Both the position numbers and the translations under genes were made by a program. A DNA stretch of 64,000 bases from Porticoccaceae bacterium. GTDB lineage: Bacteria; Pseudomonadota; Gammaproteobacteria; Pseudomonadales; Porticoccaceae. The notes under the pieces are model-generated. The model was not told the DNA's origin. It saw nothing but the letters and a program-made list of their open reading frames with translations, and searched no databases. The stretch is from positions 171,549 to 235,548 of the forward strand of contig JAHEGD010000004.1 of assembly GCA_024639885.1 (NCBI GenBank), in the 5' to 3' direction. Shown piece after piece: positions 52,785 to 61,060 of this stretch (its first letter is position 1; every line of letters starts with the position of its first letter).

Positions 52785-55274
52785 GTGCCCAAAAAGCTTT
52801 CCAGCCTCGCCTATCGCCTCGTCGGCGCGCTCCTGCCCTTTGCGCTGGCGGCGGTCGGCGGCACTCTGATGCTGGCCAGTTTTCTGTTTCTCTATCTCAG
52901 CCCAAAATTGCCGGCGGTCGACCAGCTCAACCAGATCGAGCTGCAGATACCGCTGCGGATCTACAGCCAAGACCTGCAATTAATGGCCGAGTTTGGGGAG
53001 AAAAAACGCAACCCGGTCGATTTCGAAGAGATCCCCACGCCGCTCATCAACGCCTTCTTAGCCGCCGAGGATGACGGCTTCTTCAGCCACAGCGGTGTCG
53101 ATTTCACCGGCTTGGCGCGGGCCGCCTTTGAGCTGGCCACCAGCGGCTCGATCCAGAGCGGCGGCAGCACCATCACCATGCAGGTAGCGCGCAACTTCTT
53201 TCTCGACGCCCGCCAGGAGTTCGCCCGCAAATTTAACGAAATCCTGCTCGCATTAACCATTGAGCGAAAACTCGACAAACAGGCGATTCTGTCGCTCTAC
53301 GTCAACAAGATTTACCTCGGCAACCGCGCCTATGGGGTCGGTGCGGCCGCCCAGATCTACTACGGCGCCACCCTCGACGAGCTCTCGATCGCCCAGATGG
53401 CGATGATCGCCGGGCTGCCCAAGGCGCCCTCGCGCTACAACCCGATCGCCAACCCAGAGCGCGCCACCCAGCGCCGCGACTGGATTCTGGGCCGTATGCA
53501 ACGGCTCGGCTGGCTGTCGACCGAGCAGTATCAAGCCGCTATCAACGAGCCGGACGACGCCCGCTACCACGGCTCGCTAGCCGATCTCGAGGCGGCCTAC
53601 GGCGCCGAGATGGCGCGCCGCGAGATGATCGAGCGCTACGGCCTGCGCGCCTATGAAGAGGGGCTGCAGGTGATCACCACGATCGACTCCAACCTGCAGC
53701 GCGCCGCCACTCGCGCAGTCCAGACCGGCATCCTCGAATACGACTGGCGGCACGGCTACCGCGACCTCGAACAGCGCGAGCTGGCCGCCGAACAGTGGCC
53801 GAGCGCGCTCGCCGACAGCCCCGACTACGGCGACCTGCAGCCGGCCATCATCACCGCCCTGCAGCCGCGCCAACTCAGCCTGCTGCTGCGCGACGGCAGC
53901 CGCGCGACACTCGGCTGGCAGCAGGGGCTCGAGGGGCTGCGCCGCTACCAGTCGGTCAACAGCCGCTCGGCACCCATTGCCAGCACCGACGAGCTATTTC
54001 GGGTCGGCGATCTGATCCGGGTCCGCCGGGTCGACGGCGACTGGCAGCTCAGCCAGCTGCCGGCGGTACAGGCGGCGCTGATCGCACTCAACCCCGACGA
54101 TGCCGCCGTGCGCGCCATCGTCGGTGGCTTTGACTACCGGCTGAGCAACTTCAACCGCGCCAGTCAAGCGGTCCGCCAACCGGGCTCCAACTTTAAGCCG
54201 TTTCTCTACGCCACCGCGTTGGCCAACGGCTACAGTCCGGCGTCGATCATCAACGACGCGCCGGTGGTGTTTGCCGATGCCAATCTCGAAGAGGCGTGGC
54301 GGCCGGAAAACGACGGCGGCAAATTTTACGGGCCAACCCGCTTGCGGCAGGCGCTCTACCGGTCGCGCAACTTGGTCTCTATCCGGCTGCTGCGCGAGCT
54401 CGGTATCGAGACCGCGCTCGACGGTATCGGCAAATTTGGCTTTGACACCGCCGCCATGCCGCGCGACCTATCGCTGGCACTGGGTACCTTTGCGGTCACC
54501 CCGCTGCAGGTCGCGGCCGGCTACGCGGCGCTCGCCAACCAGGGCTTTAAAGTGGCGCCCCACCTAATCGATAAAGTGATCGACCGCGACGGCCGGGTTA
54601 TTTTTGCCGCCAACCCCGCCACCGCCTGCAGCGACTGCGAGCGCCAACAGCCCGCCGCTGCGCCACAGCTCGCCCAGCGCGAGGCGCAGCTGGCCGCGCT
54701 GCTCGGCCGGCTCGGCGAGAAGAGCGCCAACGCCGACGACCGGCTCGGCGTCGCCGCGCTCCAGCAGGCGCTGCTCGCCACCGCCCCGGCTGACCGGCCG
54801 CGCGCCGAGCGGGCGCTGTCGACGCAGGATGCGTTTCTAATCGACTCGATGCTGCGCGACGTGATCAGCTTGGGCACCGGCCGCCGCGCCCGCCAGCTTG
54901 AACGCAGCGACCTGGCCGGCAAAACCGGCACCACCAACGGTCCGCGCGATGCGTGGTTCTCCGGCTACTCGCCGAGTATGGTGGCGACCGCCTGGGTCGG
55001 CTTTGACGACAACAGCCAGCTCGGCCGCAACGAGTACGGCGGCTCGGCGGCGCTGCCAATCTGGATCAACTACATGCGCGACGCGCTGGCCGGGGTCGCC
55101 GACCAACCGCGCCAGCAGCCGGCCGGGATTGTCCGCGCCACCATCGACCCGACCAGTGGGCTGCGCGTCGCCCCCGGCAACGAGGGTATCGATGAGTTCT
55201 TCAAAGCCGGCCAACTGCCGCCCCAACAGAGCCAACAGCCGCGCGCCAACTCACTGCCCGACGATCTGTTTTAA
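52785..55274 (+). CDS. ponA: Penicillin-binding protein 1A (PonA/MrcA)
   Basis: 829-residue bifunctional peptidoglycan synthase. A short cytoplasmic tail and one membrane helix (about 12-36), the glycosyltransferase domain (AEDDGFFSHSGVDFTG with the catalytic Glu, GGSTITMQVARNFFL, KIYLGNRAYGVGAAA), an OB-like insert, and the transpeptidase: PGSNFKPFLYA (SxxK), SRN, and AGKTGTTN (KTG). The GTG at 52785 fits the family N-terminus (MPKKLSSLAYRL); the ORF track starts 42 codons earlier within the promoter region. Divergent from pilM, as in Pseudomonas. Confidence 0.96.
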   Translation: MPKKLSSLAYRLVGALLPFALAAVGGTLMLASFLFLYLSPKLPAVDQLNQIELQIPLRIYSQDLQLMAEFGEKKRNPVDFEEIPTPLINAFLAAEDDGFFSHSGVDFTGLARAAFELATSGSIQSGGSTITMQVARNFFLDARQEFARKFNEILLALTIERKLDKQAILSLYVNKIYLGNRAYGVGAAAQIYYGATLDELSIAQMAMIAGLPKAPSRYNPIANPERATQRRDWILGRMQRLGWLSTEQYQAAINEPDDARYHGSLADLEAAYGAEMARREMIERYGLRAYEEGLQVITTIDSNLQRAATRAVQTGILEYDWRHGYRDLEQRELAAEQWPSALADSPDYGDLQPAIITALQPRQLSLLLRDGSRATLGWQQGLEGLRRYQSVNSRSAPIASTDELFRVGDLIRVRRVDGDWQLSQLPAVQAALIALNPDDAAVRAIVGGFDYRLSNFNRASQAVRQPGSNFKPFLYATALANGYSPASIINDAPVVFADANLEEAWRPENDGGKFYGPTRLRQALYRSRNLVSIRLLRELGIETALDGIGKFGFDTAAMPRDLSLALGTFAVTPLQVAAGYAALANQGFKVAPHLIDKVIDRDGRVIFAANPATACSDCERQQPAAAPQLAQREAQLAALLGRLGEKSANADDRLGVAALQQALLATAPADRPRAERALSTQDAFLIDSMLRDVISLGTGRRARQLERSDLAGKTGTTNGPRDAWFSGYSPSMVATAWVGFDDNSQLGRNEYGGSAALPIWINYMRDALAGVADQPRQQPAGIVRATIDPTSGLRVAPGNEGIDEFFKAGQLPPQQSQQPRANSLPDDLF

Positions 55275-55280
55275 CGGCGG

Positions 55281-56138
55281 TTAGCGGCTGATCTCGCTTT
55301 TGCGCAGCGGCGCCGGCAGCCACGACCACCACGCCAGCGACGGGTCGCCGACTGCGACAAAGCTGTTGTTGTAGGGGGTCGGCTTGCTGTAGCGGAGCCG
55401 CTCGCCGCTGCTGGCAATGACATCGCCACCGGCGCCGCGCAAGATCGCGTGGCCGGCGGCGGTATCCCACTCGCCGGTACGCCCGTAGCGCGGGTAGCAG
55501 TCGAGCTCGCCGCTGGCGATCCGACAGAGCTTCAGCGAACTGCCCAACGCCACCCGCTCGACAGCGCCAAACGGCACGCTCAGCGCCGCACCGATACGCG
55601 CTGCGGCGCTGGCACTGTGGCGGCTGCTGGCGGTGACCCGCAGTGGCCCGGCAGCGCTGCCGAGCGGCGCCGCGCGGCACTGTAGCGGGCGCTGCTGGCC
55701 ACCGCTAGACAACCAACTGCCAGTGCCCGGGCCACCCCAGTAGAGCTCGTCGCCAACCGGTAGATAGACCGCACCAAACACCGCCTCGCCCTCGTCGATG
55801 AGGGCAATATTGACGGTAAATTGGCCGGTTTTGGCGAGAAACTCTTTGGTGCCGTCGAGCGGGTCGACCAGCCAGTAGCGCGACCAGCTGCGCCGCTCGC
55901 GGTCGCAGACCGCCGCCGACTCCTCAGAGAGCACCGGCCAGCCGGGAAACTCGGCGGCGAGTCCGTCGACAATGATGTGGTGGGCGGCCAGGTCGGCGGC
56001 GGTGATCGGCGAGTCGTCGCTCTTGTGACTGAGCTGCCAGTCGTCGCCGCGGTAGATGGCGACAATAGCCGCGCCGGCGCGGCGCGCCAGCGCAGTGACC
56101 GCGGCAACTTGGTCGGCAGTGAGGGGCAGATCAGCCAC
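55281..56138 (-). CDS. cysQ: 3'(2'),5'-bisphosphate nucleotidase CysQ
   Basis: 285-residue Li+-sensitive phosphatase that breaks down 3'-phosphoadenosine 5'-phosphate, the by-product of PAPS use. The metal motif LVDPLDGTKEFLAKTGQFTVNIALI is complete and GEWDTAAGHAILRGAGGDV forms the second half of the site. GTG start. A CysQ is needed wherever PAPS is used, including by the sulfotransferase at 17-19 kb. Convergent with ponA (6-nt gap) and divergent from the nucleotidase gene. Confidence 0.94.
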   Translation of the reverse strand: MADLPLTADQVAAVTALARRAGAAIVAIYRGDDWQLSHKSDDSPITAADLAAHHIIVDGLAAEFPGWPVLSEESAAVCDRERRSWSRYWLVDPLDGTKEFLAKTGQFTVNIALIDEGEAVFGAVYLPVGDELYWGGPGTGSWLSSGGQQRPLQCRAAPLGSAAGPLRVTASSRHSASAAARIGAALSVPFGAVERVALGSSLKLCRIASGELDCYPRYGRTGEWDTAAGHAILRGAGGDVIASSGERLRYSKPTPYNNSFVAVGDPSLAWWSWLPAPLRKSEISR

Positions 56139-56212
56139 GCCGCACAGCCGGCTTTAAAACGGTGGCGATTGGATTAGAATGGGCGACAACTTTCATCTGG
56201 CGGATTATACGT

Positions 56213-56872
56213 GTGAAACTCGACTGGAACAGCATCGACACCGTGCTCTTGGATATGGACGGCACCCTGCTCGATCTGCACTTTGACGATTTTTTCTGGC
56301 TGCAGCACCTGCCGCAGCGCTACGCCGAGCACCACCGGGTGTCGCTCGACAGCGCCCGCGCCCAGCTCAATGTCTGGTTCACCGCCCACCGCGGCCTACT
56401 CGAGTGGTACTGTCTGGACCACTGGCGCGGGCTCACCGGCATGGACTTGGTACCGCTCAAGCGCGAGGTCGAGCACCTGATCGGGCCGCGCCCCAACGCC
56501 GTCGAGTTTCTGCAGTTTTTGCGCACCATCGGCAAGCGCCGGGTGCTGATCACCAACGCCCACCGCGCCAGTCTCGACATCAAACTGGCACTGACCGGTA
56601 TCGACAGCGAACTCGATCTGATCATCAGCTCACACGACTACGGCTACCCCAAAGAGCACCAAGCGTTTTGGCAGAGTCTCTACCGCCAGCTGCCCTGCGC
56701 GCCGGCGCGGGCGCTGTTTATCGATGACTCGGAGCCGGTGCTGCGCGCCGCCGGCCAGTTTGGCATCGGCCAGCGGCTGGGTATCGAGCGGCCGGACAGC
56801 CAGCGGCCGACGCCGGCACACGACGCCGCGCCACTGCTGGGCTGCTTTAGCCAGCTGATGGTGGCGTCGTGA
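56213..56872 (+). CDS. yrfG: HAD-family GMP/IMP nucleotidase (YrfG-like)
   Basis: 219 residues. HAD motif I is VLLDMDGTLLDLHFDDFFWLQHLP, motif II VLITNAHRAS and motif IV LFIDDSEPVL. The FFWLQHLPQRYAEHH cap matches the YrfG group, which dephosphorylates GMP and IMP. The GTG at 56213 is used; the longer ORF reads back into the cysQ promoter. hslR starts in its stop (GTGA). nudE, often between cysQ and yrfG, is absent. Confidence 0.9.
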   Translation: MKLDWNSIDTVLLDMDGTLLDLHFDDFFWLQHLPQRYAEHHRVSLDSARAQLNVWFTAHRGLLEWYCLDHWRGLTGMDLVPLKREVEHLIGPRPNAVEFLQFLRTIGKRRVLITNAHRASLDIKLALTGIDSELDLIISSHDYGYPKEHQAFWQSLYRQLPCAPARALFIDDSEPVLRAAGQFGIGQRLGIERPDSQRPTPAHDAAPLLGCFSQLMVAS

Positions 56873-57264
56873 GCGAGAGCGCCGACAAGCTGCGCATCGA
56901 CCGCTGGCTGTGGGCGGCGCGTTTTTACAAAACCCGCAGCATAGCCAAAGCGGCGATCGAGAACGGCAAGGTGACCGTCGATGGCGCTAAAATCAAACCG
57001 AGCCGGGCGGTCGAGATCGGCCAGCAGATCAAACTCAGCCAGGGCTGGGACGACAAGACAGTGTCGGTGACGGCACTCTCTGCACAGCGCCGCGGCGCCC
57101 CCGAGGCGGCCCTGCTGTACAGCGAGACCGCGGACAGTATTGCCGCCCGCGACGCCCACCGCGAGCAGCGCCGGCTGCAACCGGACACCGCCAGCGATGC
57201 GCGCCCCACCAAGCGCCAACGCCGCCAGATCCACCGTTTTATCCACCAAGACCAGGCCGATTAG
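56869..57264 (+). CDS. hslR: Ribosome-associated heat-shock protein Hsp15 (HslR)
   Basis: 131 residues. An S4 RNA-binding domain (LRIDRWLWAARFYKTRSIAKAAIENGKVTVDGAKIKPSRAVEIG) and a basic C-terminal tail rich in Arg, Gln and Lys. Hsp15 binds the free 50S subunit carrying a stalled peptidyl-tRNA and helps recycle it. GTG start overlapping the yrfG stop by 4 nt, followed by hslO 22 nt on: the standard hslR-hslO heat-shock unit. Confidence 0.95.
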   Translation: MSESADKLRIDRWLWAARFYKTRSIAKAAIENGKVTVDGAKIKPSRAVEIGQQIKLSQGWDDKTVSVTALSAQRRGAPEAALLYSETADSIAARDAHREQRRLQPDTASDARPTKRQRRQIHRFIHQDQAD

Positions 57265-57285
57265 CGCCCCAAGACGAGACCCTCA

Positions 57286-58197
57286 ATGCCAGACACCACC
57301 CCCCACGCGCCGCTCAACGGCGACCAGCTGCAGCGCTTCACCTTTGTCGACGCCGACGTCCGCGGCTGCGTGGTGACCCTCAACCAGAGCTACCGCGAAC
57401 TGGTCGGCAACCACCCCTACCCGGCCGCTGCCGCCGAGCTGCTCGGCCAGTTTGCCGCCGCCGCGACGCTGTTGGCGACCCTGCTTAAACAGGATGCCAG
57501 CGTCACTATTCAAGCCCGCGGCAGCGGCCTATTGTCGACGGTGATGGCCGAGTGCGACCACCAGCTCAATATTCGCGGCATCGTCACCGCCGCCGAGCAG
57601 GCCGACGGCGTCGCCGCGATAGGCGCGGACGCAACCCTCGCCGAGCTGCTTGGCGAGGCGACCCTGGCGATCACCATCGCCCCCGCCAATGGTCAGCGCT
57701 ACCAGGGCATTGTCGCCCTCGAGGGCGGCGACTTAGCGGCCTGCCTGAGCGACTACTTTGAGCAATCCGAGCAGCTTGGCAGCGTTATTAAACTGGCCGC
57801 CGACGGCGAGCTGGCGGCCGGCCTGCTGCTGCAACAGCTGCCGGCTGCCAACGCCGCCGCCGGCGCCCGCCAAGACCCCGAGCAGTGGCGCGAGCTGAGC
57901 CTGCTCGGCGCCACTCTGAGCGCCGCCGAACAGCTCTCGCTCGGCCACACCGAGCAGCTCACCCGGCTGTTCCACGAGCACCCGCTCAATCTGCGCGAGG
58001 CGCAGCCGGTCGCGTTCCGCTGCAGCTGCTCAGAGCAGCGCACCATCAACGCCCTGTTGGCGCTCGGCGGCGACGAGCTGAGGGCGATTATCGCCGAACA
58101 GCCGGTCACCGAGGTGGTCTGCCAGTTCTGTAACTACCCGTACAGCTTTAGCGCCGGGCAGCTGCAGGCACTGCTCGACCAGCCGAACCTCCACTAG
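57286..58197 (+). CDS. hslO: Redox-activated chaperone Hsp33 (HslO)
   Basis: 303 residues. The N-terminal fold begins LQRFTFVDADVRGCVVTLNQSY; the C-terminal redox switch has the zinc-binding C-x-C (FRCSCSEQR) and C-x2-C (VCQFCNYPY) pairs, all four Cys present. Oxidation releases zinc and turns on holdase activity. Downstream of hslR; followed by a 163-bp gap before pckA. Confidence 0.97.
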   Translation: MPDTTPHAPLNGDQLQRFTFVDADVRGCVVTLNQSYRELVGNHPYPAAAAELLGQFAAAATLLATLLKQDASVTIQARGSGLLSTVMAECDHQLNIRGIVTAAEQADGVAAIGADATLAELLGEATLAITIAPANGQRYQGIVALEGGDLAACLSDYFEQSEQLGSVIKLAADGELAAGLLLQQLPAANAAAGARQDPEQWRELSLLGATLSAAEQLSLGHTEQLTRLFHEHPLNLREAQPVAFRCSCSEQRTINALLALGGDELRAIIAEQPVTEVVCQFCNYPYSFSAGQLQALLDQPNLH

Positions 58198-58274
58198 CCA
58201 CTGGCTGCGCTCAAACAGACGATATTGATACTGTGAATAGTGGCATTTGCGACTCTTATTATCCCCGTCGACTG

Positions 58275-58302
58275 TGGCACAATATGGCACCTTATTTGGC
58301 AC
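58275..58302 (+). repeat. Three TGGCAC direct repeats upstream of pckA
   Basis: TGGCAC occurs at 58275, 58285 and 58297, spaced 10 and 12 bp, so roughly on one face of the helix, 60 to 85 bp before the pckA ATG. The repeats resemble half-sites of an activator or repressor. A sigma54 promoter was considered and set aside because the -12 GC is displaced. Confidence 0.4.
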
Positions 58303-58360
58303 CGTCTGATGACACCATCAGCTCTGCATGGTTTAAGACTACTGAAGAGAGACGCACACA

Positions 58361-59905
58361 ATGACCGAACCGACCGTATACCGCGACTTAAGCGCCGCCC
58401 AACTGACTGAACTGGCCATCGCCCGCGGCGAAGGCTCACTGACCGACACCGGCGCGCTACTCGCGGTAACTGGCCAGCGCACCGGTCGCTCACCGGCCGA
58501 CCGCTTCATCGTCGACGAGCCGAGCAGCAGCGACGCCATCGATTGGGGTTCGGTCAACCGGCCGATCGCCGGCGACCTGTTTGATGCGCTGTGGGAGCGC
58601 GTTGGCGAGCATCTGGCCGCCACCGATCGCTTCGTCTCGCGCCTCCATGTCGGCCAAGACAGCGAGCACTACATCCCGGTCAAAGTGACTACCGAAACCG
58701 CCTGGCACCAGCTCTTCGCCCGCAACATGTTCATCCGCACCGACAAATACAACGGTGCCGGCAAAGAGGAGTGGAAGATTCTTCACGCCGCCAACTTTGT
58801 CTGCGACCCAGCCCGCGACGGTACCAACAGCGACGCGGTGGTGATCGTCAACTTCGCACAGCGCAAAGTGTTGATCGCGGGTATGAAGTACGCCGGAGAG
58901 ATGAAAAAAGCGATGTTCTCGGTACAGAACTTCCTGCTCCCCGAAAAAGATGTAATGCCGATGCACTGCTCGGCCAACGTCGGCGAAGACGGCGACACCG
59001 CGCTGTTCTTCGGCCTCTCGGGCACCGGTAAAACGACCCTGTCGGCCGACCCCGACCGCTACCTGATCGGCGACGACGAGCACGGCTGGGGCAAAGGCAC
59101 CGTATTCAACCTTGAGGGCGGCTGCTACGCCAAAACCATCGATCTTTCACAGAAGAACGAGCCGGTTATCTGGGACGCCATCCGCTTTGGCGCGATTGTT
59201 GAAAACGTGGTGGTCAATGACCAGCGCCAGCCCGACTACTGCGACACCAGCCTCAGCGAAAACGGTCGCTGCAGCTACCCACTCGAGCACGTTGAGAAGC
59301 GCTGTGTCGCCAACCAGAGCGGCGAGCCGAAGAACATTATCTTCCTCACCTGCGATGTCACCGGGGTGTTGCCGCCGGTCTCTATCCTCAGCAAGGAGGC
59401 GGCCGCCTACCACTTCTTGAGCGGCTACACGGCCCGCGTCGGCTCCACCGAGATGGGCGCCGAAGCCGGTATCCACCCAACCTTCTCGACCTGCTTTGGC
59501 GCGCCGTTTATGCCCCGCCCGGCCGCCGTCTATGCCGAGCTGCTGATGCGCCGCATCGAAGAGTTTGGCTCGCGTGTCTACTTGGTTAATACCGGCTGGA
59601 CCGGTGGCGCTGGCGGTGCCGGCGGCAGCGGCAGCCGCTTCCCGATCCCGGTCACCCGCGCCGTGGTCACCGCGATCACCAACGGCGCGCTGGAAGGCTG
59701 TGCCACCGAGCGGCTCGAGCAGCTCAATCTCGAGATCCCGACCGCCGTGCCGGGCGTCGACGCCAGCTACCTCAACCCGCGCAACAACTGGGGCGACACC
59801 GCCGCCTACGATGCCCAAGCGAGCAAACTGGCCGGACTGTTCGTCGAGAACATCAAAAAGTTCGCCCCCGCCGCCGAGGTGGTGGCAGCCGGCCCGAAAG
59901 CCTAA
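58361..59905 (+). CDS. pckA: Phosphoenolpyruvate carboxykinase (ATP) PckA
   Basis: 514 residues. It converts oxaloacetate and ATP into PEP, CO2 and ADP, the entry to gluconeogenesis. [15 protein letters not shown], the kinase P-loop [28 protein letters not shown] with the metal Asp residues, and NTGWTGG are the family signatures. It lacks the longer N-terminus of the E. coli enzyme (540 residues). Own promoter region with three direct repeats and a strong terminator, so it is a single-gene unit after hslRO. Confidence 0.97.
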   Translation: MTEPTVYRDLSAAQLTELAIARGEGSLTDTGALLAVTGQRTGRSPADRFIVDEPSSSDAIDWGSVNRPIAGDLFDALWERVGEHLAATDRFVSRLHVGQDSEHYIPVKVTTETAWHQLFARNMFIRTDKYNGAGKEEWKILHAANFVCDPARDGTNSDAVVIVNFAQRKVLIAGMKYAGEMKKAMFSVQNFLLPEKDVMPMHCSANVGEDGDTALFFGLSGTGKTTLSADPDRYLIGDDEHGWGKGTVFNLEGGCYAKTIDLSQKNEPVIWDAIRFGAIVENVVVNDQRQPDYCDTSLSENGRCSYPLEHVEKRCVANQSGEPKNIIFLTCDVTGVLPPVSILSKEAAAYHFLSGYTARVGSTEMGAEAGIHPTFSTCFGAPFMPRPAAVYAELLMRRIEEFGSRVYLVNTGWTGGAGGAGGSGSRFPIPVTRAVVTAITNGALEGCATERLEQLNLEIPTAVPGVDASYLNPRNNWGDTAAYDAQASKLAGLFVENIKKFAPAAEVVAAGPKA

Positions 59906-59928
59906 CGACCGCGGCTTTGACAACTAAA

Positions 59929-59958
59929 ACCGGCTGCGGTGACGCAGCCGGTTTTTTT
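59929..59958 (+). terminator. Rho-independent terminator of pckA
   Basis: Perfect 10-bp stem ACCGGCTGCG/CGCAGCCGGT with a GTGA loop followed by seven T residues, 23 nt after the pckA stop. Confidence 0.95.
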
Positions 59959-59975
59959 ATCTCTGGAGAGCGCCC

Positions 59976-60668
59976 ATGAGTGAACTGTTTTTAATCCGCC
60001 ACGGCCAGGCCTCGTTTGACGCCGACGACTACGATCAGCTGTCTCCGCTCGGCGAGCGCCAGAGTGTGCTGCTTGGCGAGTACTTCGCCGCTCAGCAGAT
60101 TCGCTTTGATCTGCTCGCTTGCGGCTCTCTGCGCCGCCACCAGCAGACGCTGAGCGGTATCTGCAGCGGTCTCGGTCAGCCGCTCGACGGCTACAGCGAA
60201 CAGCCCGGCATCGACGAGTACGATTTTAGAACACTGACCAGCGACTACGCCGCCGCGTTTGCCGATGACCCACTGTGGCTGGCGGTACAGCAGCAGCCGC
60301 GCGACAAGAGCGCCTACTACCGGCTGCTGCGGCGGGTGCTGATCGCCTGGCAGGCCGAGCGCTTTGCGACCCGTGCCGAAAGCTACCAGCAGTTTGTCGA
60401 CCGCGTCGCCGAAGTCAGCAGCTGGGCCCAGCAGCAGGCGCAACACCATCGCCGCATCGCCATCGTCGGCTCGGGTGGCTCGCTGGCGCTGTTTATCGGC
60501 GCGGTGCTCGGGCTCGGTGTCGAACAGATCGTCGACCTCAATCTGCAGACCAAAAACACCGCGCTACACCGCTGCTACCTGAACCGCGACACCATCAAAC
60601 TGGCGAGCTGGAACCACACCCCCCACCTCGATGCCATCGACCGCCACGAGCTGGTCAGCTACGGCTGA
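59976..60668 (+). CDS. Histidine phosphatase family protein (phosphoglycerate-mutase-like)
   Basis: 230 residues. The phospho-His motif LFLIRHGQASF is at the N-terminus, LSPLGERQSVLLGEYF follows and the second His position is near IAIVGSGGSLALFIGAVLG, where the usual His of the C-terminal motif appears replaced (GSGG where a His is common). Substrate unknown. GGAGAG ribosome-binding site. It begins just after the pckA terminator. Confidence 0.8.
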   Translation: MSELFLIRHGQASFDADDYDQLSPLGERQSVLLGEYFAAQQIRFDLLACGSLRRHQQTLSGICSGLGQPLDGYSEQPGIDEYDFRTLTSDYAAAFADDPLWLAVQQQPRDKSAYYRLLRRVLIAWQAERFATRAESYQQFVDRVAEVSSWAQQQAQHHRRIAIVGSGGSLALFIGAVLGLGVEQIVDLNLQTKNTALHRCYLNRDTIKLASWNHTPHLDAIDRHELVSYG

Positions 60669-60723
60669 GCCGCAGCCAAAAACCGGCTACACTAGCGCCC
60701 TCACCGTCAACGAGCAGAGCACC

Positions 60724-60960
60724 ATGGACCCGCGTTTTATTGCCGACAGCTTCATCGAGAAACTCACCCAGCAGCTGCCCGCCGGCGCCAGCAAGCTTGG
60801 CGAGGAGCTTCGCGAGCAGCTAAAAAAAGCCGCCACCGCCGCCTTTAAAGAGCTCGACCTGGTTACCCGCGACGAGCTTGACAGCCAGGCCGCTCAGCTC
60901 GACCGGCTCGGCGAGCAGCTCCGCCGCCTCGAGCAGCAGCTCGACGAGCTCAACCAGTAA
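60724..60960 (+). CDS. ubiK: Ubiquinone biosynthesis accessory factor UbiK (YqiC family)
   Basis: 78 residues: an amphipathic N-terminal segment (MDPRFIADSFIEKLTQQLPAG), a linker and a C-terminal coiled coil (DSQAAQLDRLGEQLRRLEQQLDELNQ) that trimerises. UbiK binds UbiJ and supports aerobic coenzyme Q synthesis. The ORF track starts 31 codons too early, inside the upstream gene. The usual neighbour comM follows 100 nt later. Confidence 0.92.
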   Translation: MDPRFIADSFIEKLTQQLPAGASKLGEELREQLKKAATAAFKELDLVTRDELDSQAAQLDRLGEQLRRLEQQLDELNQ

Positions 60961-61060
60961 CCGCCGACAACCAACCTAGCCAGAGCAGTTTTGCTGCAGC
61001 CAACTATACTCAGAGGCAGCGGTGGCGACAGGCGCCCCGCGTCGCCAACTGAGGGCTGCC

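Noticed and set aside
58275-58305. Sigma54 promoter before pckA (TGGCAC-N-TTGG)
   Set aside because: The GC of the -12 element is shifted by one base and TTGCA is not matched; reported only as direct repeats.
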